Below, one piece after another: positions 1 through 8,823 of a stretch of 53,360 bases of DNA. Source of the DNA: Porticoccaceae bacterium (GTDB lineage: Bacteria; Pseudomonadota; Gammaproteobacteria; Pseudomonadales; Porticoccaceae). Position numbers and translations under genes: made by a program. The first letter of the stretch is position 1, and every line of letters starts with the position of its first letter. The stretch lies in NCBI GenBank assembly GCA_024639885.1, contig JAHEGD010000002.1, positions 4,378 through 57,737 of the forward strand, given 5' to 3'. Below the pieces are notes generated by a model. That model searched no databases, was not told where the DNA came from, and saw only the letters and a list, made by a program, of their open reading frames with translations.

Positions 1-456
1 TTGGGCGAGCTCCAACAAATCCGCTTCAATTCGCTTCATCATCTGCATACCGAGCTCTTGGTGAGCCATTTCACGACCGCGAAAACGCAGGGTGATTTTG
101 GCTTTGTCACCATTTTCAAAAAAGCGCACCAAGTTACGCATCTTCACTTGGTAGTCGCCATCATCCGTACCAGGACGGAATTTCATCTCCTTAACTTGGG
201 TCTGCTTCTGCTTCTTCTTCTGCAGGTTAGCTTTCTTCTTCAAGTCAAAGACGTGTTTACCGTGGTCCATAATTTTGCAGACCGGCGGCATCGCATCAGG
301 AGAGATCTCAACCAAGTCCATGGTGGCGGCTTGGGCTGCTGCTAACGCGTCGGCGATAGACACAACGCCTACCTGCTCGCCGTCGGCGGCAATCAATCTC
401 ACTTGGGGGGCCGTAATGTCGTCGTTTAGACGCGACCGCTTGTTATCTTTTTTAAT
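1..456 (-). CDS. infC: Translation initiation factor IF-3 (partial, C-terminus off window)
   Basis: IF-3 binds the 30S subunit, keeps it apart from 50S and proofreads the initiator tRNA/start codon. The 152 visible codons read through the N-domain ([19 protein letters not shown]), the lysine-rich linker ([20 protein letters not shown]) and most of the C-domain ([13 protein letters not shown]). E. coli IF-3 is 180 aa, so roughly 30 residues lie beyond the left edge. No ATG/GTG/TTG fits the N-terminus. The conserved reading begins at an ATT (454-456, reverse strand), preceded by GGAG (465-468) at 8 nt. An AUU start is the known autoregulatory feature of infC: IF-3 discriminates against its own start codon. 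It lies 32 nt downstream of thrS on the same strand, the standard thrS-infC-rpmI-rplT order, so it is probably co-transcribed. Confidence 0.95.
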   Translation of the reverse strand, partial: MKKDNKRSRLNDDITAPQVRLIAADGEQVGVVSIADALAAAQAATMDLVEISPDAMPPVCKIMDHGKHVFDLKKKANLQKKKQKQTQVKEMKFRPGTDDGDYQVKMRNLVRFFENGDKAKITLRFRGREMAHQELGMQMMKRIEADLLELAQ

Positions 457-488
457 GGATACTTCTCCGTTGTGAACAAAAACTCTAC

Positions 489-2396
489 TCAGGCGCGCTT
501 GGCGACGTCGCTCTGCAACAGCTCGGCAAAGGCGTCAACGCTCATCGTACCCAACTCGTCGCCGCTGCGTGAGCGCACAGTCACCGTGCCGGCCTCGCGC
601 TCTTTGTCGCCTGCCACCAACAGGTACGGGGTGCGCTGAATAGAATGCTCGCGGATTTTAAAGCCGATCTTCTCGTTTCTCAAGTCCGAATTGACCCTAA
701 ACCCTTTATTTCTCAAAGTTTTCGCGACTTGGTCGACATATTCGCCCTGCGCATCGGTAATGTTCATCACCACCGCCTGCTGCGGTGCCAGCCAAGTCGG
801 GAAGGCACCCTCGTAGTGTTCGATGAGAATACCGATAAAGCGCTCGAACGAACCGAGGATAGCGCGGTGCAACATCACCGGCACTTGGCGGCTGCCATCT
901 TCAGCCACGTACTGGGCGTCGAGCCGGCCAGGCATCGAGAAGTCGACCTGAATGGTGCCCAGCTGCCAGACCCGGCCGATACAGTCTTTCAGCGAGAACT
1001 CGATCTTGGGGCCGTAGAAGGCGCCCTCGCCGGGCAGCTCCTGCCACGGCAGCTGCGCGGCGTCGAGCGCATCGGCGAGCGCCTGCTCGGCGCGGTCCCA
1101 GCTTTCGTCGGAGCCAACCCGCTGCTCGGGGCGGGTCGACAGCCGGTAGATAATCTCGTCAAAACCAAAGTCGGCATAGACCTGGTGGAGAAACTCGATA
1201 AAGCTCGCCACCTCGCTCTGGATCTGCGCTTCGGTACAGAAGATATGTGCGTCGTCTTGGGTAAAACCGCGCACCCGCATAATGCCGTGTAGCGAGCCAG
1301 ACGGCTCATTGCGGTGGCAGGCGCCAAACTCGGCGAGACGCAGCGGCAGATCGCGGTAGCTCTTCAGCCCCTGGTTAAATACCTGCACGTGGCACGGGCA
1401 GTTCATCGGCTTAATGGCGAACGCGCGCTCCTCGCTGTGCAGAGCGAACATGTCGTCGCCAAACTTGTCGGCGTGGCCAGAGCGCTGCCAGAGCGAAAAG
1501 TCGACAATCTGTGGGGTTTTAATCTCCTGGTAGCCGTGCTGGTGCTGGGCGGCGCGCATGTACGACTCAATAGTGTTGTAGATGCTCCAGCCGTTGGGGT
1601 GCCAGAACACCGAGCCTGGCGCCTCCTCCTGCATATGAAAGAGATCAAACTTCTTGCCGAGCTTGCGGTGGTCGCGCTTTTCGGCCTCGGCCAGCCGGTT
1701 GATATACGCCTTGAGTTCTTTGGCGCTGCCCCACGCGGTGCCGTAGATACGCTGTAGCATCTCGTTGTTGCTATCGCCGCGCCAGTAGGCGCCGGCCACC
1801 TTGGTCAGCTTGAACGCTTTCAGCTTGCCGGTCGACGGCACGTGCGGGCCGCGGCAGAGGTCGATAAAGTCACCCTGGCGGTAGAGCCCAATCGGCTGGT
1901 CGGCGGGGATCGAGGCGATGATCTCGGCCTTGTAGGCCTCGCCGATCGAGTTGAAAAACTCCACTGCATCGTCGCGCTGCCACTCCTCGCGGGCGACCGG
2001 GATATCGGCACTGGCCAGCTCGGCCATGCGCGTCTCGATCGCCGCCAAATCCTCTGGGGTAAAGGCGCGCTCAAAGGCAAAGTCGTAGTAGAAGCCATCT
2101 TCGATGGTCGGGCCGATGGTCACCTGTGCGCTCGGGTAGAGCTGCTTGACCGCCATCGCCAGCAGGTGCGCGGTAGAGTGGCGAATCAGCTCCAGCGCCT
2201 GCTCCGAGCGGTCGGTAATAATGGCCAGCTGGGCGTCGCTGTCGATGGTGTACGAAGCGTCCACCTCGCGGCCGTCGACCACCCCAGCAAGGGTCGCCTT
2301 GGCCAGTCCGGCGCCGATATCGGCGGCAACTTGGGCAACGGTAACAGGGTGGTCAAATTGGCGCTGGGCGCCATCGGGCAGGGTTATAACCGGCAT
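489..2396 (-). CDS. thrS: Threonine--tRNA ligase
   Basis: Charges tRNA-Thr with threonine in the cytoplasm. The 635-aa protein has the full ThrRS architecture. The N-terminal TGS domain begins MPVITLPDG. The editing domain carries HSTAH and a later CRGPHVP. The class II catalytic core has the zinc-ligand loop [11 protein letters not shown], motif 2 around [15 protein letters not shown], and [11 protein letters not shown]. The C-terminal anticodon-binding domain includes [14 protein letters not shown]. The start at 2396 is set by the family N-terminus and by AAGGA (reverse complement of 2403-2407) 6 nt upstream; an in-frame start 11 codons earlier has no support. Length matches E. coli (642 aa). 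ThrRS often represses its own mRNA, but no operator is evident by eye in the 116 bp upstream region shared with the divergent DUF188 gene. Confidence 0.97.
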   Translation of the reverse strand: MPVITLPDGAQRQFDHPVTVAQVAADIGAGLAKATLAGVVDGREVDASYTIDSDAQLAIITDRSEQALELIRHSTAHLLAMAVKQLYPSAQVTIGPTIEDGFYYDFAFERAFTPEDLAAIETRMAELASADIPVAREEWQRDDAVEFFNSIGEAYKAEIIASIPADQPIGLYRQGDFIDLCRGPHVPSTGKLKAFKLTKVAGAYWRGDSNNEMLQRIYGTAWGSAKELKAYINRLAEAEKRDHRKLGKKFDLFHMQEEAPGSVFWHPNGWSIYNTIESYMRAAQHQHGYQEIKTPQIVDFSLWQRSGHADKFGDDMFALHSEERAFAIKPMNCPCHVQVFNQGLKSYRDLPLRLAEFGACHRNEPSGSLHGIMRVRGFTQDDAHIFCTEAQIQSEVASFIEFLHQVYADFGFDEIIYRLSTRPEQRVGSDESWDRAEQALADALDAAQLPWQELPGEGAFYGPKIEFSLKDCIGRVWQLGTIQVDFSMPGRLDAQYVAEDGSRQVPVMLHRAILGSFERFIGILIEHYEGAFPTWLAPQQAVVMNITDAQGEYVDQVAKTLRNKGFRVNSDLRNEKIGFKIREHSIQRTPYLLVAGDKEREAGTVTVRSRSGDELGTMSVDAFAELLQSDVAKRA

Positions 2397-2512
2397 GGGG
2401 TATCCTTGGTCAGTGGTGGCCACTACCAAAGGCCACGTGAAATGTGTTGGGTCCGCCGCAGCGGGCTGGCAATTTTACTTGCTTGGGGGCCAGTTTCAAG
2501 CACAATGCCGCC

Positions 2513-2998
2513 ATGAGCGAACAATCCACCCCTACTGCCACCGCACCCACCATTTACGTCGATGCCGACGCCTGCCCCAAGGTGATCAAAGAGATTTTGT
2601 TCCGCGCCGCCGAGCGCACCGGTATCGCCGTGGTGCTGGTCGCCAACCAGGCGATTGCGGTGCCGCGGGTACCGTCGCTGCGCGCCATTCAGGTGTCACA
2701 GGGGTTTGATGTGGCCGACAACTACATCGTCCAGCAGGTGCTGCCCGGCGACCTGGTGATCACCGCCGATATACCGCTGGCCGCCGAGGTGATCGACAAG
2801 CAAGGGGCGGCGCTCAACCCGCGCGGCGAGCGCTACACCGCCGGCAACATTCGCGCCCGGCTGACCATGCGCGATTTTATGGAGACTATGCGCTCGAGCG
2901 CGATTCAGGTCGGCGGTGGCCCGCCGCCGCTCAACCAGCGCGACCGCATGGAGTTTGCCAACCAGCTCGACCGCTACTTAGCCAGCGCGCTCAAGTAA
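2513..2998 (+). CDS. YaiI/YqxD family protein (DUF188)
   Basis: A 161-aa member of the YaiI/YqxD (DUF188) family. The fold is related to PIN-like/NYN nucleases, but the cellular function is not established. The family signature [20 protein letters not shown] follows a variable 11-residue N-terminus. Further family blocks are [36 protein letters not shown] and LNPRGERYT. The aspartates of DADAC and of TADIPLA are the residues that would bind metal in a nuclease-like site (inference). The start ATG at 2513 has no good SD; an in-frame start 23 codons upstream would give a tail absent from the family. It is divergent from thrS and its 3' end overlaps the convergent glutaredoxin-like gene by 21 nt. 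Confidence 0.9.
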   Translation: MSEQSTPTATAPTIYVDADACPKVIKEILFRAAERTGIAVVLVANQAIAVPRVPSLRAIQVSQGFDVADNYIVQQVLPGDLVITADIPLAAEVIDKQGAALNPRGERYTAGNIRARLTMRDFMETMRSSAIQVGGGPPPLNQRDRMEFANQLDRYLASALK

Positions 2999-3214
2999 CC
3001 GCGCCACCTGGCCGGCAGTAAACGGCCAGCCTTTCTCTTCACCCGCCACCTCCAGCACCGGGATGGTGTAGCGGTAGCGCTGGTAGAGCGCCGGGTCGGT
3101 ACTAATATCGGTTTTAACCAGCACCAGACCGCGCGCTGCCGCCAGCGGCGCGACAATCGCCTCGGCCTGTTCGCAGAGATGACAACCCGGTCCGGTGTAG
3201 AGCGTCACCGCCAC
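2978..3214 (-). CDS. Glutaredoxin-like protein (DUF836 family)
   Basis: A 78-aa thioredoxin-fold protein. It opens with the beta strand [15 protein letters not shown], which contains the redox motif CHLC (C-X-X-C). IPVLEV supplies the cis-proline segment typical of glutaredoxins. Members of this short family (glutaredoxin 2-like, DUF836) are presumed thiol-disulfide oxidoreductases, with substrates mostly unknown. It starts at GTG (3212-3214); the TAG stop of rlmKL shares one base with this GTG, so translation is probably coupled and the two are one operon. Its 3' end overlaps the convergent DUF188 gene by 21 nt. Confidence 0.85.
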   Translation of the reverse strand: MAVTLYTGPGCHLCEQAEAIVAPLAAARGLVLVKTDISTDPALYQRYRYTIPVLEVAGEEKGWPFTAGQVARLLERAG

Positions 3215-5784
3215 TACTTGCGCTTCCAGATGTCGGCGTTAGGTGGCTTATCGGGCGGGCTACTCTGGCTATCACTGCGGCTGCGTTGTGCGGGCTTACT
3301 GTCGCGGCTACCGTAGGGGCTGCTCTGGCTATCACTGCGGCTGCGCTGTGCGGGCTTGCTATCGCGGCTACCGTAGGGGCTGTTGTCGCTGCGTTTACTG
3401 TGGGGAGTGCTGTCGGCGCGTTTGCGCTGATCTGGCTGGCTGCTGCGCTTGTCGTAGGGGCTAGAATCGCTGCGTTTGCGCTCGGTTGGCTGACTGTTCC
3501 TGAAGCCGCGGTGGTCGCTGCGGTCATTGCGGCGCGTGCGCGGCGCAGCCACCGGCGCCCCACCACGGCTTGCCGCATACGGGTCGCGGGCGATCGCCGC
3601 GCTAAACGGCTGGCCGATGTGCTCAATCCGCCAGACGTTGTGCAAGCGGGCGTCGCGGCTGAAGTCGGGGTCGAAGGTCGCCTCGCTGATCTCGGTCACG
3701 CTGTAGCTGTCAGCCAGCTCGGCATCCATCTTAAATTTGCGAAAGTTGTTAGAGAAAATCAGCAGACCGCCCGGCGCCAGCTTGCTCATCGCACCGCGAA
3801 TCAGCTCGGCGTGGTCGCGCTGGATATCCAGCGAGCCGGCCATTTTCTTCGAGTTGGAGAAAGTCGGCGGGTCTAAAAAGATCAGGTCGAACTCGCCGAT
3901 ACCGCGCTCCAGCCACTCCTGCACATTGGCGCGCATCAACGGGTTGTCGCGCTCATCCAGGTCATTGAGCTCAAAGTTGCGCCGCGACCAATCCAGATAG
4001 GTGTTGGAGAGATCGATACTCAAGGTCTTTTCGGCACCGCCCAGCGCAGCGTGGATAGAGGCCGCTGAAGTGTAGCTAAACAGGTTCAAAAAACGCTTGC
4101 CGGCGGCCAGCTCACCAATCATCTTGCGCACCGGGCGGTGGTCTAAAAAGAGCCCGGTGTCGAGGTAGTCAGTAAAGTTAACCTCCAGCCGCGCCGGCCC
4201 CTCGGCCACCACCAGCTGCTTGCTGTTGGCGCTGCCGAGCTTCTGATACTGGTCGCTGCCCTTCTGTTGGGCGCGCTCTTTATAGAAGCGCTGCGAGTTG
4301 GGCAGGTAGGCTTTTACCGCCGCCCGCACGTCGTCAAAGTTGCGCCGCGCTTGGCCGGCGTCGATGGTCGCCGGCGGCGCGTACTCCTGCACGTGCAGCA
4401 CATCGCCGCCCTGCTCTAGCCGGTAGTAGTCGATCGCCACTGCGTATTCGGGCAGATCGCGGTCGTAAAGCCGGTAGCAAGTGACCCCGCTCTGCTCTAG
4501 CCAGTTTTTTAGCCGGCGGTGGTTTTTGCGCAGCCGGTTGAGCAGCATCTGGGCGCCTTCGGCCAGCTCGTGTTTGGGTGGCGCGGTGGCCAGGCGCTGC
4601 GCTATCGCCGCTGACTTAGAGCTCAAATCATCAAACAGCAGCAGCTTGCACTCGATCGAGCCGTTGTAAAACTTGTACTGCTTGGCGGGCGCCAGATCGA
4701 GCTTGCGGGCCAGCTCAAGGTTGCCGGTAAAGATCGCCGCCCGCCAGCCACTGAAGTTTTTTTGCAGCACCAGGCCAAGCTTCTCGTAGAGCGGTACCAG
4801 CGTCTCTTGCTCACCGATCCTTGCGCCGTAAGGCGGGTTGGTCAGCAGCAGGCCGCGCTCGGCGGTCGGCTTGCCAAACTGGTCGATCGGCTTCAGGGCG
4901 ATGCGGATATGCTCGTCGAAGCCGGCGTTAACTATGTTCTCGATGGCGTAGTCGACCATCCGCGGGTTGCTGTCGTAACCGGTAATGTTCAGCTCGAGCG
5001 CCTCCATACCGGCGCTGCGGCGGGCTACTGCTTCGGCCAGTAGCTGCTGCCAGAGCTCCGGTTGATGTTGCTGCCAAGCTAAAAAACCGTAGCGGTGCGA
5101 GGCGCGCAAGGTGCCCGGCGCCACGTCGGCGGCGATCATCGCGCCCTCAATCAGCAGTGTGGCACTGCCGCACATCGGGTCGAGCAGCGCCTCGCCGGCG
5201 GCGGCGCGCTCGGCCCAGCCGCTGCGCAAAAGCAGCGCCGCAGCCAAATTCTCTTTGAGCGGCGCGTTGCCCTGGCCGCTGCGGTAGCCGCGCCGGTGCA
5301 AGCTCTCACCGGCCAGATCGAGCGAGATGGTCACATAGCCCTTGTGCAGCCGCGCCTGGATACGGATATCGGGCAGTGCCAGGTCAACATTGGGGCGGTT
5401 GCCGTCGATCTCACGAAAGCGATCGACGATCGCATCTTTAATCCGCTGGGCGCCAAAGGTGGTGTGGTCGATAGAGCGCGAGGTGCCGACAAAATCGATC
5501 GCAAAACTGGCGTGTGAGCTGAAGTGCTGCTCCCACTCAATCGCTTTGGCGGTCTCGTAGAGCTCATCGGGGCTATCGATCTCTTTGCGGACCAGCGGCA
5601 ACAGCAGCCGGTTGGCCAGCCGCGACCAGAGACAGACCCGATAACCGATCTCTAAATCGCCATCAAAAGAGACTGCAGCAACCGTCTCGCGCACTTCACT
5701 GGCGCCGAGCTGGCTGAGCTCTGCGGCAAGCAGCGATTCGAGCCCCTTCGGGCAGGTGGTTAACCAGTGGTGTGACGACGACAT
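3214..5784 (-). CDS. rlmL: Bifunctional 23S rRNA (guanine-N2/-N7) methyltransferase RlmKL
   Basis: Fused methyltransferase that makes m2G2445 (RlmL half) and m7G2069 (RlmK half) on 23S rRNA during 50S assembly. The 856-aa protein has an N-terminal THUMP region, then a first SAM-dependent domain with LLDPMCGSATLLIEGAM and the catalytic LLTNPPYGARIG. The second methyltransferase domain has FLNLFSYTSAASIHAALGGA and LIFLDPPTFSNSKKM. E. coli RlmKL is 702 aa; the excess is a C-terminal tail of about 100 residues, rich in Ser, Arg, Asp and Lys, containing an exact tandem repeat. The start MSSSHHWL (5784) matches family N-termini; an upstream in-frame start adds 19 unsupported residues. It is followed by the glutaredoxin-like gene with a 1-nt overlap. 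Divergent to rmf, a pairing also seen in Pseudomonas. Confidence 0.95.
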   Translation of the reverse strand: MSSSHHWLTTCPKGLESLLAAELSQLGASEVRETVAAVSFDGDLEIGYRVCLWSRLANRLLLPLVRKEIDSPDELYETAKAIEWEQHFSSHASFAIDFVGTSRSIDHTTFGAQRIKDAIVDRFREIDGNRPNVDLALPDIRIQARLHKGYVTISLDLAGESLHRRGYRSGQGNAPLKENLAAALLLRSGWAERAAAGEALLDPMCGSATLLIEGAMIAADVAPGTLRASHRYGFLAWQQHQPELWQQLLAEAVARRSAGMEALELNITGYDSNPRMVDYAIENIVNAGFDEHIRIALKPIDQFGKPTAERGLLLTNPPYGARIGEQETLVPLYEKLGLVLQKNFSGWRAAIFTGNLELARKLDLAPAKQYKFYNGSIECKLLLFDDLSSKSAAIAQRLATAPPKHELAEGAQMLLNRLRKNHRRLKNWLEQSGVTCYRLYDRDLPEYAVAIDYYRLEQGGDVLHVQEYAPPATIDAGQARRNFDDVRAAVKAYLPNSQRFYKERAQQKGSDQYQKLGSANSKQLVVAEGPARLEVNFTDYLDTGLFLDHRPVRKMIGELAAGKRFLNLFSYTSAASIHAALGGAEKTLSIDLSNTYLDWSRRNFELNDLDERDNPLMRANVQEWLERGIGEFDLIFLDPPTFSNSKKMAGSLDIQRDHAELIRGAMSKLAPGGLLIFSNNFRKFKMDAELADSYSVTEISEATFDPDFSRDARLHNVWRIEHIGQPFSAAIARDPYAASRGGAPVAAPRTRRNDRSDHRGFRNSQPTERKRSDSSPYDKRSSQPDQRKRADSTPHSKRSDNSPYGSRDSKPAQRSRSDSQSSPYGSRDSKPAQRSRSDSQSSPPDKPPNADIWKRK
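3260..3379 (-). repeat. Two 60-bp tandem repeats in the rlmL 3' end
   Basis: Two adjacent 60-bp units (about 3260-3319 and 3320-3379) are nearly identical and in frame. Each encodes SPYGSRDSKPAQRSRSDSQS at the RlmKL C-terminus. More degenerate SPY.KR-type units precede them. This indicates recent slippage or unequal-crossover expansion of a disordered basic tail. Confidence 0.85.
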
Positions 5785-6000
5785 AAGCGGCTCTAAGGTA
5801 GGTACAAGCAGGGGCCGCAGGGGCAACAACGGCGCAGCCAACCATGATAGACCGGTTTGCCAGCGGGGTCATTAACTGGCGGCCAGCCAACCGTTAAAAA
5901 CCGAGTTTTTTCTCGCCGCGTTGAACTTCTTTGATAACCAATTGGTCGTAACCAGTGCGGCCGGTTGCGCCGCGCTTTTTGTGTGATCTAGGAGAGAGTT

Positions 6001-6207
6001 ATGCGAAGCCACAAGAGAGACCCTTCCCAACGTTCTTTTAACCGCGGTTACCAAGCCGCCATCCACGATAAACCACTCAGCAGTAACCCGTTTAACAGCG
6101 ACAACCCGCAGGCTTTCCACTGGACCCGCGGCTGGCGCGAGGGCCGCCACGACCACTGGGACGGCTTCAACGAGATGACCGCACAGGCAAAAGTGGTCAA
6201 TATGTAG
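6001..6207 (+). CDS. rmf: Ribosome modulation factor
   Basis: A 68-aa basic protein of the RMF family, which dimerises 70S ribosomes into inactive 100S particles in stationary phase. The family core is visible: RSFNRGYQAAI in the N-terminal half and WTRGWREGRHDHWDG in the second half (E. coli has RGYQAGI and WLGGWREAM). It is longer than the 55-aa E. coli protein because of a longer linker (KPLSSNPFNSDNPQAF) and a C-terminal extension. AGGAG lies just upstream of ATG 6001, and a strong intrinsic terminator follows, so it is monocistronic. A 140-bp non-coding stretch separates it from the divergent rlmL. Confidence 0.9.
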   Translation: MRSHKRDPSQRSFNRGYQAAIHDKPLSSNPFNSDNPQAFHWTRGWREGRHDHWDGFNEMTAQAKVVNM

Positions 6208-6228
6208 CCAGCTGCGCTGCCCACCCAC

Positions 6229-6256
6229 AGCCCTCGGCAACCACCGAGGGCTTTTT
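6229..6256 (+). terminator. Intrinsic terminator of rmf
   Basis: Perfect 9-bp stem AGCCCTCGG (6229-6237) / CCGAGGGCT (6244-6252), a 6-nt loop and a run of T (6252-6256), 22 nt after the rmf stop. Confidence 0.9.
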
Positions 6257-6363
6257 GTTGGCGGCGATGCCGCTGCGGGTTGATTATTGGCCAGCCAAGC
6301 CACATTATTCTTCTCAGTTAAACTTATCCGCTACCACCATCGCCACCGATTAAGGAGCCGCCC

Positions 6364-7344
6364 TTGCAGGCTACAGCCCAACCCGCCAGCCCCATCAGCG
6401 CCGCTGATCTGCAACCGCTTCGCGACCACCTCAACCGCCAAGTCGTCGGCCAACAGCAGCTGGTCGAGCGGCTCTTAATCGCCCTGCTCGCCGACGGTCA
6501 CTTGCTGGTCGAAGGTGCGCCAGGGCTGGCAAAAACCCGCGCCGTGAAGGCGCTCGCCGAAGCGATCGAAGGCGATTTTCAGCGTATCCAATTTACCCCC
6601 GACCTGCTGCCAGCCGACATTACCGGCAGCGATATCTACCGCCCGCAGAGCGGCGAGTTTGAGTTCCAGAGCGGGCCGCTGTTTCACAACATCGTGCTCG
6701 CCGATGAGATCAACCGGGCACCGGCCAAGGTGCAGGCGGCGCTGCTGGAGGCTATGGCCGAGCGCCAAGTATCGGTGGGTAAAACCACCTACCCGCTGCC
6801 CGCCCTGTTTATGGTGATGGCCACCCAAAACCCGATCGAGCAAGAGGGCACCTACCCGCTGCCCGAGGCGCAGATGGACCGCTTTCTTATGCATGTCGAG
6901 GTCGACTACCCGGCCGCTCAGAGCGAGCGCGACATTTTGGCGCTGTCGCGCAGCGAGGCCAGCAACCAACACCAACCGGCACCGGCACAGATCGCCCAGA
7001 GCACCCTGTTCGCCGCCCGCCAAGCGGCACTGGCGGTGCATATGGACGAGCGCGTCGAGGAGTATCTGGTGCAGCTGATCCTCGCCACCCGGCGCAGCGA
7101 CGTCGGTCAACTCGGCGAGTGGCTCGACTACGGCGCCAGCCCGCGCGCCACCATCGCGCTCGACCGCTGCGCCAGGGCACTGGCCTGGCTCAACGGCAAG
7201 AGCTATGTCACCCCCGACGATATTCGCGCCGTCGCCCACGATGTACTGCGCCACCGGCTGATCCGCAGTTTTGAAGCCGAGGCCAACGGCGTTACCGTCA
7301 ACCGGGTGATCGACGAGCTGTTGGCGCTGGTACCGTCGGCTTAG
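6364..7344 (+). CDS. MoxR family AAA+ ATPase
   Basis: A 326-aa MoxR-type AAA+ ATPase, a chaperone-like ATPase that acts with VWA-domain partners, here those encoded downstream. Walker A GAPGLAKT (51-58), Walker B LADEINRAP (112-120) and sensor 1 ATQNP (153-157) are present. A C-terminal lid carries the SPRATIALDRCARALA block typical of the family. The TTG start at 6364 is supported by AAGGAG (6352-6357) at 6-nt spacing; no in-frame ATG lies nearby. First gene of a six-gene operon (moxR, DUF58, DUF4381, batA, batB/C, batD) with overlaps or gaps of a few bases. The substrate of such systems is generally unknown; roles in envelope stress and complex maturation have been proposed. Confidence 0.93.
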   Translation: MQATAQPASPISAADLQPLRDHLNRQVVGQQQLVERLLIALLADGHLLVEGAPGLAKTRAVKALAEAIEGDFQRIQFTPDLLPADITGSDIYRPQSGEFEFQSGPLFHNIVLADEINRAPAKVQAALLEAMAERQVSVGKTTYPLPALFMVMATQNPIEQEGTYPLPEAQMDRFLMHVEVDYPAAQSERDILALSRSEASNQHQPAPAQIAQSTLFAARQAALAVHMDERVEEYLVQLILATRRSDVGQLGEWLDYGASPRATIALDRCARALAWLNGKSYVTPDDIRAVAHDVLRHRLIRSFEAEANGVTVNRVIDELLALVPSA

Positions 7345-7348
7345 CCGC

Positions 7349-8296
7349 GTGGCCACCGCCCTCGCCAGCCCCGCCCTGTTCGCCGAGGTCGCCGAGCTAA
7401 TTCGGCTCCGCCACGCCGCTGCGCAGCTGCGCCACTTTCCAAAGATTAATGCCCGCGCACAGCTCGCCGGCAGCCAGCGCTCGCGGTTTCGCGGCCGCGG
7501 CATGGACTTTGATGAGGTGCGGCTCTACCAGCCCGGCGACGACATCCGCGCCATCGACTGGCGGGTGACGGCGCGCACCCAAGTCGCCCATACCAAGCTC
7601 TACCGCGAAGAGAAAGAGCGGCCGATTGTGGTGCTCTGCGACCTGCGCCCGCCCATGCTGTTTGGCAGCTGTGGGCTCAAGTCGGTGCTCGCCTGCGAGG
7701 CTGCCGCGCTACTCTGCTGGGCCGGGCTGGCCGCCAACGATCAGGTCGGCGGAATCGTCGCCGGCCCCGCGCAACAGGCCGATATCCGGCCGCGCCGCTC
7801 GGCCCACGCGGTGCTCGACTACCTGCACCGGCTCAGCGAGGCCAGCCTCGCTCTCACCGAGCCACACAGCGCCGCACCAGCGACCCTGGCCGAGCTACTC
7901 AGCGAGACCAAAAAGATTGTTAAGCCGGGCACCAGCCTATTTGTGATCAGCGATTTTTGCGACATTGACGCCGACTGCCAGCGCCACTTTAGCGAGCTAG
8001 CCCGCCACGCCAACGTCACCCTGCTGAGTGTCAGCGACCCGCTCGAGCAGCAGCTGCCCAGCCAGGGCCGATTTGCGATTACCGACGGCGCCGTACCGCT
8101 CACCTTCAATGCCGCCGACCGAGCCCTGCAAGAGCGCCACCAACAGGCCCGCAGCGACCAACAGACGCTACTCCAGCAAGTGGTCCAGCGCTACCGCGCC
8201 GCACATATCGAACTCTCTACCAGCGAGCCGGTGCTCACCCCACTGGGGCGCGCCTACGGCCGCACCAGCAGACAAGCGAGCGCCACACCGCGATGA
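7349..8296 (+). CDS. DUF58 domain-containing protein
   Basis: A 315-aa DUF58 protein, the usual second gene of MoxR-Bat operons. The family block RGRGMDFDEVRLYQPGDDIR - AIDW - ART, followed by HTKLYREEKERPI, is intact (about residues 49-90). The C-terminal half has a VWA-like pattern (VVLCDLRPPM near 95-105, SLFVISDFCDID near 200), so it may carry a degenerate VWA fold. No membrane segment is obvious, so it is probably cytoplasmic. It begins with GTG 4 nt after the moxR stop, without an SD (translational coupling), and its stop overlaps the next ATG (ATGA). Function within the complex is unknown. Confidence 0.9.
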   Translation: MATALASPALFAEVAELIRLRHAAAQLRHFPKINARAQLAGSQRSRFRGRGMDFDEVRLYQPGDDIRAIDWRVTARTQVAHTKLYREEKERPIVVLCDLRPPMLFGSCGLKSVLACEAAALLCWAGLAANDQVGGIVAGPAQQADIRPRRSAHAVLDYLHRLSEASLALTEPHSAAPATLAELLSETKKIVKPGTSLFVISDFCDIDADCQRHFSELARHANVTLLSVSDPLEQQLPSQGRFAITDGAVPLTFNAADRALQERHQQARSDQQTLLQQVVQRYRAAHIELSTSEPVLTPLGRAYGRTSRQASATPR

Positions 8297-8823
8297 TCAA
8301 CCCGCCGCTGACCAGCCAAGACCCGCTCGCCGAGCTGCGCGATATCGCCACCCCGTCGGCTGTTAGCTGGTGGCCGCTGGCGCCGGGTTGGTGGCTGGTG
8401 ATCGCGCTGCTCTGCGCCCTGCTCGGCTACGCCGGCTGGCAGCTCTGGCAGCGCTACCAGGCCGGCCGCTACCTGCGCGAGGCGCGCGCGCTGCTCACCG
8501 AAATCAGCGGCCAATTGGCCGCCGGCCAACCGCCGGCAGCACTGCTCGCCGACACCGTGGCGGTACTGCGTCGGGTTGCCCGGCAGCGCGACGAGTTGCG
8601 CGCCGCCAACCAGCGCTCTGCCGCCGAGTTTTTGGCCGCACTCCACCACTGTCAGCCACAACCCGCGCTGCCAATCGATGCGGCCCTGCTAGAGCAGACA
8701 CTCTATGCTGATACGGCCGCGCAGGACACTACCACCGCCGACTACGCCGCCGCCCTGTGCAGTGCCGCTGAGCGCTGGTTGGCGGCGCTGCCGGTGCGGC
8801 GACCAGCTGGGGGCGGCCAATGA
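8293..8823 (+). CDS. DUF4381 domain-containing membrane protein
   Basis: A 176-aa protein with one N-terminal transmembrane helix (about residues 30-52, WWLVIALLCALLGYAGW), preceded by the family opening DPLAELRDIATPSAVSWWP. The rest is an alpha-helical soluble domain rich in Ala and Leu. DUF4381 proteins are a recurring component of gammaproteobacterial MoxR/Bat operons; their role is undefined. Both ends overlap their neighbours by 4 nt, which argues for strict stoichiometric co-expression. Confidence 0.87.
   Translation: MINPPLTSQDPLAELRDIATPSAVSWWPLAPGWWLVIALLCALLGYAGWQLWQRYQAGRYLREARALLTEISGQLAAGQPPAALLADTVAVLRRVARQRDELRAANQRSAAEFLAALHHCQPQPALPIDAALLEQTLYADTAAQDTTTADYAAALCSAAERWLAALPVRRPAGGGQ

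Noticed and set aside
3260-3379. Frameshift or pseudogene at the rlmL end
   Set aside because: The repeats are multiples of three and the frame stays open to a normal stop that overlaps the next gene, so the tail is real coding sequence.
3286-3876. Plus-strand open frame rich in Ala/Gly opposite the rlmL 3' end
   Set aside because: It is a product of the 60-bp repeats and codon bias of rlmL; the low-complexity composition follows the repeats, not a protein fold.
5872-6303. Minus-strand open frame covering rmf
   Set aside because: It spans the rmf gene and its terminator, shows no recognisable domain, and rmf has an SD and family motifs.
6475-7503. Long minus-strand open frame (342 codons) opposite moxR and DUF58
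   Set aside because: It is antisense to clearly conserved genes, has no family motif or SD, and open antisense frames are expected in GC-rich coding DNA. The same applies to frames opposite clpB (28527-29147), gcvP (31206-31997), thrS (645-1292, 1842-2516), nadK and fabB.
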